Shown one piece after another: positions 25,701 to 35,900 of a stretch of DNA of 64,000 nucleotides. Within the stretch, counting starts at the first letter, position 1; every line of letters starts with the position of its first letter. Below the pieces are notes generated by a model. It did not search any database, was not told where the DNA came from, and was given only the letters and a program-made list of their open reading frames with translations. The translations under genes and the position numbers were made by a program. This DNA comes from Lingula anatina (taxonomy: Eukaryota > Brachiopoda > Lingulata > Lingulida > Lingulidae): positions 142,835 to 206,834 of the forward strand of contig NW_019775647.1 of NCBI RefSeq assembly GCF_001039355.2, given 5' to 3'.

Positions 25701-26545
25701 ACGTTCAATTTACGAAGTAAAAACAAGCCTCGTGTAATCAACATTGCAGTTAGACGATATATGAATGTAAACATATTTAATGCCCAATAAACTGTTATTT
25801 TTTATCGTTATTATTATCATTATATTAGTGTCAAAGAAATAAATAATTAGGAGAACTCTGGATCAACACTGACGAACGAGGTGGAGCACTATGGTCAGAC
25901 TTTTACGTCAATTGCCAAACTAAAGACAGACCAGCTAGAATCAAGAAGGAGGAGTGCCATGGGCAAATGTGAAATTTCGAGTAATAAATTCGAACTTTCA
26001 AAGAGAGAATTAAAACAAAGTGGCAGAAATACGCTTTACTTACTCGAAATCGCCAATTAGTCACTCGTAAATTTCGGGTCAATAACTCAAAAGTTCGAAT
26101 TAGTTATCTTAAAATATGCATTTATTAAGTCGAAATTTCAAAATAAAATAAATACAAAGTGGCCGTAATACGTATCTGTGAAGTGCGCTTGTAAATAGTG
26201 ATTAACAGAGGGGTCTTTAGCAATAACCAATGCTATAATTAATCTGTATCCCCCAATTTCCCTCCTCATGTTGACAGCAGATGACCGTCAATGCACCGTG
26301 AGTAGCGCAATGGGCTGAGATCACGCCACCAAGTGCGCTGTGCGTCTGTCCTGTTGCCAAGTGATGATTAAGACAGGGTGTAGGCTAAACCCCGTGATCA
26401 TGTTGAAACAATAACTAAAAGTGAATCAGGAAAAAGTTTCCAAATCATAACAGGAAAGTGATGAGGCATAAAGCGCCGTATAAACGAACTGTGAATTGTG
26501 TTTTAGAATCAAAGTAAAAAGAGACGTGGTGACTGTAGACTCGGA
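22766..26545. other. Intergenic region without a recognised gene
   Basis: No convincing gene. Seen here: a fragment starting caggcacgtagccaggggg (about 22800) that resembles the ends of small hAT-like elements; the perfect hairpin at 23557-23618; a poly-C run near 24231; a (TG)n run at about 25020-25047; and a segment at about 25970-26175. In that segment, phrases such as aaagtggc(a/c)g(a/t)aatacg occur twice and tcgaa-rich blocks occur in both orientations, suggesting a degenerate MITE. The right end should hold the promoter of the Reeler gene, but no clear TATA box was found. Confidence 0.4.
23557..23618. repeat. Perfect inverted repeat (26-bp arms, 10-nt loop)
   Basis: Arm 23557-23582 is the exact reverse complement of 23593-23618, with a 10-nt loop (gaggttagtg). 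An 8-bp direct repeat, gttcttgt, flanks the hairpin on both sides. Perfect arms imply a very recent origin: foldback replication, an element footprint, or a read or assembly artefact. A small hairpin RNA is possible but unsupported. Confidence 0.85.
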
Positions 26546-28780
26546 ATGCATATTAGGGGCTATACTTGTTTTATGATTACTTTTCTCTGTACCGGTATTA
26601 CCGGGTACAGTATTCCGCAATCTGTTACTTCTCACATATCCTGCGAGCTGAGAGAACAAGTTGAAGTGCGCCAAGAAGGGACGCCGTTCAGGATTTACGT
26701 GAGCCAGTCCCATTATACCCCAGGGGAAAGTTTGGAAGGTAATTGTTTTCTGTTTATCTTTTTATCGTTTCTTTCTTTCTTTCTTTCTTTTGTTAAATAT
26801 CATTCTGTTTATCTTTTTATCTTTTCTTCCTATCTTTGTTCAAATACCATTGCCCCGATTTTGTCTTTCACGTTTAAACGATCAGAAATTGCCCCAAAAA
26901 AAGACAATCAAAATTTACATTGTGTTATATTTTAAGTATTTTTATAGTAGAGCTGCATGTATGCCGATATGTAAGGCAGTTAAAAAAAAATGAGTATTAC
27001 AATGGAAAGAATGCACGACTTTGACTAAAGTTAATGGCAAAATAGAAAAAAATCTTGGAGAAAATGTTCCAGTAAAATACATCTTGGCTATCTTTTGAAA
27101 CTTAACCGGTAATGACCCATGTTTATAAGTTCAAATTGCACATACACTAAATCGTTCGTGGATATATTGTCGCCAAGAGAAACGTGCACAATTCGGTGCT
27201 CAGGTTGTAACAATTTATCGTGTTTTAAAATTTTGGTTTTTTGCACCAGGGTCTTTAAATCATACTACTCTCATCAACAGAAAATTAAAACGCCACATTT
27301 GGACACGAAAAAACATGACTACTTACGTACATTATTTTGAAAAGGTGATGAGACTATTTCGGCTCCACTGTACAAAGATGAATTTGTGCTGGTTTGCTCA
27401 CGATACACCAAGCTGTTAACGAAATAAAGGACTTGCATGTTACTCGTTTTTTTTTTTTTTTTTTCGTACATAAACTTTTTACATATTTTGTTTGAAATTA
27501 AGTTAATCTCTTGACGCTCGAGAAAACTTCCCAGTAAAATTTAGATTTTTTATTGAATAATTCAATTGTTAAGTTAATGACTATTTAACGTTCCAATATT
27601 TCATTTTCCTTTAGTTATGGTCAAGGCTACTGGGGGCGCCTCTTTTACAGCAGTTGTCATGGAGGCACATTTACGTACCTGCGACTTCTCCGAACATACA
27701 ACCATCGGCGCTTTTAATGGTGACGATGCCTTACGACTGTTAAATTGTGAGGGGATAGCTGTAAGTAATGGGAGCTGCCTTCTTTCTCCTGTTTTTAGTC
27801 GTCTGTAGCGGAATCTCAATGATACGATTCAGTACACATGTAGTAATATATTGTAAAGTTGTACTGGATTTTATAATCAGATGTGCATATTAAATGAGCC
27901 CTTTCTGAAATAATTGTGTAAGTGTAGCGCTTGATGGAAAACGAAATGAAATTTCACTCGGTTTGTTATGAAGTAATTTATTACATAACAGCGTTTCGCA
28001 TTTTGTTGATAAAATGATATTTTATGAATTTGGCGCTAACCACCAAACTACAAGTGAAAGTCGGGTTTTTATAAGATAAAAAATTAGAAACATGAGACGT
28101 TTTTTCGTGCCCATTAACCCAATATAGTCGGTTCAATTATCTATGTTTTATTTCAGTCTCACGCGGTTTTCCTCACTAAAAATGGAGCCCAGGAAAAGAC
28201 GTTTATTTGGACAGCTCCGAGAAATATTACCAGGTTAATAGAATTCAGGTAAATGTCAGTTTTGTTTGAGCTCTACGTGTACTCGTTGTACCAAACAACT
28301 GAGGCGTCTGATATAATAAAATCTACTTAACATCACCGCAAAAATAATGATAATAAAAATGTATGGATTTTAATGAGTAAACTAGTGAAATAATGCAGCA
28401 TTTGCCAAACAGTTATAGTTTATAATAGGCAGATGTATAAGATTATATTATTCTTAAAACATACAGTATCATCTTAATTCTCAGTTAATCAATACAAAAG
28501 TATTTTACCCTATGTTTTTTTACTTTTTTACTATAGTGCCATGATATTGGAAACGAACGGAACGGATCGGGATTGGAGAACAGTGAAATCAGCGGCCATA
28601 GGAAATATATCCATGTATGTAAAAGACGAACTGTGTCCTGAAACTCCTCTGTCGAACAGCAGTTCAATGAACATCGGGTCCCCAATATACAGTATCGGTC
28701 TCTATCCAATCGTGACATTCATCTTGATGCATTTGTTGACAAACTGTCAGGCTATGACGTCGTTGACGCACTTGCTATGA
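26546..28780 (+). CDS. Secreted Reeler-domain protein (reelin-domain / defense-protein-like)
   Basis: Four exons, 26546-26738, 27615-27760, 28157-28248 and 28537-28780, join in phase (1, 0, 2) to give 224 aa. Residues 1 to about 22 form a signal peptide with a hydrophobic core (YTCFMITFLC). Residues of about 35-165 match the Reeler fold: EGTPFRIYVS and YTPGES, then V-VKATGGASFTAVVMEA, a LLNCEG segment, SHAVF, and the diagnostic FIWTAP followed by IEF. Cysteines in SCE, TCDF and NCEG fit the family's disulfides. The C-terminus ends with a Ser-rich spacer and a hydrophobic stretch (YPIVTFILMHLL), possibly a GPI signal or membrane anchor. Reeler-only secreted proteins are linked to insect and mollusc immunity; the role here is inferred. 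AATAAA at 29211 is a plausible poly(A) signal. Confidence 0.75.
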
Positions 28781-29076
28781 CAGTGACGTTATAATGGACG
28801 TGATGGTGAAGTCTGGATTTGTGAAACATATTGTTGTCTCCGTTTAGTCTGTGAGCAAGACTGTGAATTGCCTGTCGTGTTTTCACCAGATGTCTCGGGA
28901 ATTTATTTATTGTTAGTTTTCCATTTCTCGAAAAAGGTGGAGATGTGAAGTAATTTTTTATCAAACGTAGTTGATTTCCAACTAAAAAGTGGGTTGGTAT
29001 TTTGTTTTTTGTTCATAACTTGCACGGCTAGTAATGTGTGTATCCATTGTCTTTTTTTTATGTCATCTATGCTATT

Positions 29077-29123
<47 letters not shown>

Positions 29124-30534
29124 TTATTATTATTTTTTTTTTTGTCTAAAGAGGCCAGTTATTGTAAGATATGTAAATAATGTATTTAATGTATGGTAAG
29201 AGTTTAGGATAATAAATATTACTAAATATCTGTCCTTTTTTTTTTACTTCAATGAACAATGAATCCAAATTTCAATCCTACCTGTTTTGATTTCAAAAAG
29301 GAGTTAAAACATGTTTCTAGTTCGTAAGTCAGAATATCCCACACCAGCTATTTTCTTTTATATTCCTCTTTTTTTAACCCCTCTCTTAAAATTCTGAAAA
29401 AAATTTTCCAACACTAAAAAATCTTCTTAGAGTCACCATGTGCAAAAGACACGTACATTACATTCGAGATGGCCGTTAAACTCCACTAGGAATATCGGAA
29501 TAGAGCGAAGCCAAGAAGTGCTTATATTCAAAATTCATCTTTGAATTTTCAACAAACGAAGGTATCAACAATTTTTTTAGTCTTTAACTTCTGTAAATAC
29601 TTATGATGGGGAAAAATAAAAAAAATTAACATAAAGTGTGAGTCGGAGACATATTTACATGTAGAGAAGGCCCTACAGGTATATAAAATTGTGATATTTA
29701 CTCATTCAGCTTGTCAAACTGTATTTTTATGGATAGGGCAGATATACCGTTATACAGTATTCTAAGAGGCTCATTTGGAGCAATGAAACAACTTCATTGT
29801 TTTGTTTGTTCGAAGATAGGCTAGAAGAAAAAGATGCCATTAACCACATGCATTAGCAAATTGGCTGTTGCACTTAAAAATGAATCAATATACGTTTATA
29901 CATGTGCATGCATACCTAAATTGCATGTATGTGGAACATGTATGCATTTAGATGGAAAACCGTTCCGAGCTAATAAGTCCTTAAATCATACATATACAAC
30001 CCACAAAAAATGAATTCGAACAAGCACACTGCCAACAGTAAAAACAGCGAAGAAAAATGTAATTTCCTCCTGGAAAGTCATTTTGTCATCAGCAAAATCT
30101 AAACTCTCTAGCTCTAATGAGTAATAAAAACAATAGCTGAATCAGTGTTCGAAAATTACAATTACATCATAGGTATTCGGTTTCGCAAGGCCAACCACAA
30201 TGAAATGTCAAAGAAGTTTCTCGTGACTATACAGATGAAATAGGGACTTTTTTTACTTTTACAGGGGTTTCTACAGGGTCATCCAAAGAGACTTTTCTGC
30301 AGAAGACTGGACGATGGAGAGGGATTTGAGCAGTATTTGGCATTGCTTTTTTTTCTTTTTATAGAATTGGACATTTTCAACAGGAAAAGGAAGGATAAGT
30401 GCTACAAATGAGGATTCCTGTCATCAAAATTCACGCAAACGCCATATCTTGTTAAAACAACGAAGGGCTTAATTTGAATACTCCTCAGAGCATGTAAATA
30501 TATGGAAATGTAGTATTGTTCTAATCTGCCATTA

Positions 30535-30573
<39 letters not shown>

Positions 30574-30665
30574 GTAATTACTTATGACATATCCCTTTAT
30601 CAACAATGCTGATAAACAAAGTGTTGCTAATATCATTTTTTCCTCCTTAATGCACAGGCAAAAAA

Positions 30666-30696
<31 letters not shown>

Positions 30697-31650
30697 ATTA
30701 ATTAATTAATTAATTAATTAATGTGACAAAATGAACGATAAAAATTCCACTGTGAACTTATAAAATAGAAATGTATAAAAAGTAAGTGTCAAAGAATGTG
30801 CACTGTGATGTGTTAGATGTGCTGAACTGAGTGTGTCGTGATGTGCTGTGAGACTACGCTCCCATTGTTTTCGTTTACAGAGACAAACTGTCTCCAGACG
30901 GTTTCAAAATGTCGACAGCAAGTCTTGTTACAAGTGACCTTTCTGAGTGTCTAGGCACAGTAAATATATCTTCACTCTTAGGCTTACAATTAAGTCAGAA
31001 CGTGGTTATTTCATCTACTGTCTGTATTTTCGTTGTTTAGCAAAAAAATAAAATAAAATAAAATAAAATAAAATAAATAAATAAATAAATAAATAAAAAG
31101 AAAGGAAAAAAGGACCTAAAATTGCTAATCACCCTTAATTAATGCACACATAAACAGTAAAGCAGAAAACCAACAGACATTATGTAACATAAAACATTTT
31201 GTAGATTGGGATAGTCAGAAGAAAAGTTTTACGATCTTGAGTTAAGCGGGATAGACCCATTAAATCTCAATAAAATCAATAGAATTAGAACAAGCACCAA
31301 CAAATGAACCAAAAACTTAACTAGGAATTAAAAGCTGTGGGGGAAGTCAAGGGTGGGTTTCTAGCATCTTTCAAACCCAAGAATAAATGCCTAATAAACA
31401 ACCATCAGAGGCTAGGGGTGCATTATATTTACCACACACAAGGCTACACACAGGCGCGCGTGCATGCTCGCACGCACGCACACACACATAGGGCCTACAC
31501 ACACACACACACACACACACATGCAGACACACTTACCCTACCCAGTATTATATAAGAAGAGTTTAGTTTGAACGTCAGCTCGTATCCTATACAGACACGC
31601 CATTTCTGTCTTTCTTATAAATAGCATTTTTAAAAAACGGAGTATTGTAT

Positions 31651-31809
31651 TATAAGGCCCACAGCGGAACCGGAAATTGCGTCACCAGAACGCGTCGGGG
31701 GTTCCCCATCGTCACTGCGTCGTTAAGCTCGACACTGCGGGTTGCTAGCCCCGCGTCTGGGAAAAAATAAGCCTCATACCAAGGAAAGCTTGTGTACTGC
31801 CAGTTCCAT
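31651..31809 (+). promoter_or_regulatory. Promoter-like region and non-coding first exon of TIR-TPR gene A
   Basis: TATAAG at 31651 is followed by a locally GC-rich block (gcggaaccggaaattgc ... gcgtcgggggttcccc) conserved in unit B at 43917 onwards, an unusual patch of conservation between otherwise AT-rich flanks. A consensus donor (ccat|gtaagtag, exon end 31809) closes a probable untranslated exon, to be spliced to the acceptor at 32993-32994 just before the ATG. The transcription start is inferred, not shown. Confidence 0.5.
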
Positions 31810-32995
31810 GTAAGTAGTTTGGTTTACTTAGATTTTAAGACTATATTTAAATGGAAATTATAACAGATTGAATATGAGGCAAGCTATATTTGGTGGTTTT
31901 ATTTGTTGAAAAGTTGTCCTCATTTGTATCGTTTGGGGATTCCCCTTTCTTACACACCTCTTTACTGACGCAATTTCTCTCGTGGACTTAGGTTTTTAAA
32001 GAATAAAATGGCAAGTGAACAGGGCGTGATTTGACATATCAGTATAGTGTATTGGTCATTATATGACATGTGCATATTCCAATTGCGTTTACTTCGGAAT
32101 AAATTGTATTGTTTTATCTCACTTAACATACTTGCAGATTGGGCGAATATTGGTTTGTTTTCTTGTTTACCCATGTGAAAAATCTATGAAAGGATTGCAT
32201 GTGTGTCAAAAATTAGTCTGCCTCTGTACAGGCCTGTTGTTAAAATGGGAACATGCAGCGAATAACGGATTTTGTTGAGTTGGTTTAGGCCCTATTTACC
32301 CGCCATTCAGGTTTTGTTAGTGGTTTATATTCGCCTTGTAAAGTCATGTACTTCAGATGTATAGGCGGGTGAAAAATAAGTGAAACTGTCTAAATCTGAT
32401 CAAGCGTGGTTTATCATGTAGTATTTAATATTGTGTGTTTGTAAGTGTGTGTGCATGGGGGGTATGTGTGTCTATATAGTAAGCTTCCAGGGTATTTTCA
32501 ATCTCTTCGACTAATCATCGTCTTGCATTTTGAAGTCAAATTGAAGCATAATTTATTCCCTGACAAAATAGTGCTTTGCTCAATTTATGTCTAGCCTAGG
32601 CTAGATGATATCTTGGCTGGGGTGGCGCTAGCAATTTTTTTTTTTTTTAGTTTAGCCAAAGTGCTACTTTTTCATCACTTTTTTTCTTCAAATGGCTTAA
32701 ATTTGACTAAAACAAGTCAAATCAACTGTATTTTGTTTAGCCAATTTTTAAATTGTCAGAATTGTTAAATTGTTAAAATGTCAGTTTAAGCATTTGGCTA
32801 AATTGGCGAGTGTTATAGCGCTACCCCAGCTTGGTTCCTACATATAGGTCTAAATCATTTTCAATGATTTGGGGTTTTAGGGAAAATATATTTTAAAGAA
32901 AGAAAGAAAAGAAATAGGAACAGATATACCTTTTTATTTTATTAATATCTGAAACACATAGTGGGTTACATAATTCGATTATATTCAATTACAGA

Positions 32996-35900
32996 ATGGA
33001 GGTCTCTGATCTTTCTACGGGAACTGACAATCTCTCCCTGAGTGAGATGGACATATCTTTATCTGATGACAACACAACACCAAAAGTTGACAATGATACT
33101 AATGGATCTTTAGAGGACGGCAATGCAACGGAACCTATGTAAGTAAACTACTGATTTTTTTAAATTTAGCGACCATTGTCTATGTATATTCTTTCCCATG
33201 TGTGTGATTAAGATATTTTAAAAATTAGGTATTAAGTAAAATTCACATTTAGCACATTCTGTGATTGAATGGTATTACTGTGCTTTTTAATGAGTACATA
33301 ACCAGAGAAAATAATATAATTCATGAAAGCTGAATCACATTTATGCTGTATAATCTTATTGAAAATCAGTCAAACATTTGGTCTATTCACTAGATCTTTG
33401 TCACGACATTGTCCATGTATAAATGTGTCATTTTTCTTTTGTTTATTTCCTTTTTCTTATTGAGGTTGTATACGTGTATGTGAACAAATAGGGAAATATA
33501 TAAATCAATTTATTAGTAAATTTATTATCATTGTACCACCAGCGTTGGCGCTTGCGGTACACATGGTTTTAGTCCCGTCCGGTCCGTTCCGCCGGCTCTG
33601 CCATGTTACCGTAACCGCTTCTCCTCCTAGACTACAAGGGCCTGCGTACCCATTGCTTGGATTTAGGTCACCTATAATCTCAACTCGCTCCACGTAAAAT
33701 TTGGGCTTCATCGGTTCAGGGGTCTAGGTGTGGCGCTCATTGCAATGCACCCTTGTCCAAAATTGGCAAAATTAAATGCTAATTATCTACCATACCGAAA
33801 GAATTATGGGATAAATTTCTACAGACAGCTGACCGAAAGTCATATGTGGAGATTTCAAATATGCCCTTGGATTTGACCTTTGACCTTTATTTCAAGGTCA
33901 AACGGGCCAAAATTTTCAAAAAAATGAAATTTTTTACGAAAAAAAAAATTATTTGCGCTGGTATTCAGACACTGCACAAACCTAACCTATAATATTAATG
34001 GAAAGAGTCACCCTTCAAGTCATCTTTCATCACCGTGAGTTTGGGGTCAATCGGTGCATTTTCACGGGAGAAGCGGCCAAAAGATACCGAAACTGAAAAC
34101 TGTCTCTAATTCGGGAACCGTTAATGCTAGAGACCCATTCTTTTTTGCATTTTGTAGAGCATGTAAAGCTCAACACTGTTGGAGGTCTCCGTTTTTTTGT
34201 ATTTCATACGGTTTTCGAGTTATGCTGTATCAAAAAGTACATTGTGGTGGTGAAAGCAAAATGTGCAGTACGGTAATGGATAATAAATTTTGAACCCCGG
34301 GAAAATAAAACATAAGGCTTTGCGAGGCACACAACTTCTGGTCAAAAATGACATTATTTCATGAAATTTGAACATCTGGAACTTCTGAGCACCTCCCATT
34401 TCAAGAATTTCAACCAAAATGACATTTTCTTTATTTCAATTATTTTTTTCTGTAGAAAATTTATGGCACATTATTGTAACTCCAAAATTATGATATTTAG
34501 TCCCTTTTTTCTCCAAAACTGGCAGAGATAAGTCCATAGTTACTATTGAACTTGAATAGGAAGTCACATACTGGCAATTTAACTGTGACCTTGAAATTGA
34601 CCTTTGACCTACTTTTCACCATGAACTGAACTTTGCAAGTCTTCGTTCCGTTTTATCTCCAAAACTGGCAGAGATAGGTCCATAGTTACTATTGAACTTG
34701 AATAGGAAGTCATATACTGGCAATTTAACTGTGACCTTGAAATTGGCCTTTGACCTTCTTTTCACCATGAACTGAACTTTGCAAATTTTGGTTCCCTTTT
34801 ATCTCCAAAACTGGCAGAGATAGGTCCATAGTTACTATTGAACTTGAATAGGAAGTCATATACTGGCAATCTAAATGTGACCTTAAAATTGACCTTTGAC
34901 CTACTTTTCACCATGAACTGAACTTTGCAAATTTTGCTTCCCTTTTATCTCCAAAACTGGCAGAGATAGGTCCATAGTTACTATTGAACTTGAATAGGAA
35001 GTATTATACTAGTAATCTTACTGTGGCCTTGAAATTGACCTTTGACCTACTTTACACTATGAGCTGAACTTTGCAACTTTTTTAATGCTTATTCTTTCAA
35101 AACTGACAAAGATACGCCCATAGTCACTATTGAACTTGAATAGAAAGTCATATACTGGTAATTTACTGTGACCTTAAAATTGACATTTGACCTACTTTTT
35201 ACGATGAACTGAACTTTGATTGTACCATTTTTAGTTATATTTTTTGGCATATTTTGAGAATTTTTGTTGATTGCATTTTATACAGCTTGTCAAGCTCAAG
35301 ACTGGTGGTGGTGTCCCTTTTTTTTTTTTTTTTTTTTTTTGGGGGGGGGGTCCATACAAATGCGCTTACTCCAGCTGGTGGTACAATATCCAGAGGCGGT
35401 ATCGCCTCTCTGATCCTCTAGTTTTCAGTCATTTTCATTATTATCATATTTTTTTCAAATTATACACACAAACCCAATATACAGGTGCAATTGATGTCAC
35501 AGGCATGCTCTTAAAAGAATTTAGTGAATAGATTGCAAAGTATTTTTTTTAGGGCCCCACATGAACAGAACTGTGTCAAATTTTCATTCTCCTGGAACCA
35601 GGAACAATAAAAAATAATTCATCGTCTATCCCCCAAAAGGAATATACGTTACTCGCACAAATGCAAAACGTCCAGCTTTGAAACGTTTTACTCACTATGA
35701 AAATGCTATTATCACTGGTTTTGTTCTTTGAATCATTTCTACAAGTATAACGTTGTAAAAAAACTACATGTATAATAACCTTCTGTATAGAGTAGTTAAT
35801 TGTGTTTGAGCGACTGTAGTTTGCTTGTCACTGAATATTAAAAAACGGAAAAATACACCCTACGAACAGTAAAATAAGCATTAAATAAAATTTTTCCCCG

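Noticed and set aside
33505-33711. 68-codon minus-strand frame in a GC-rich patch
   Set aside because: It straddles the inverted-repeat end of the intronic element and has no recognisable family motif.
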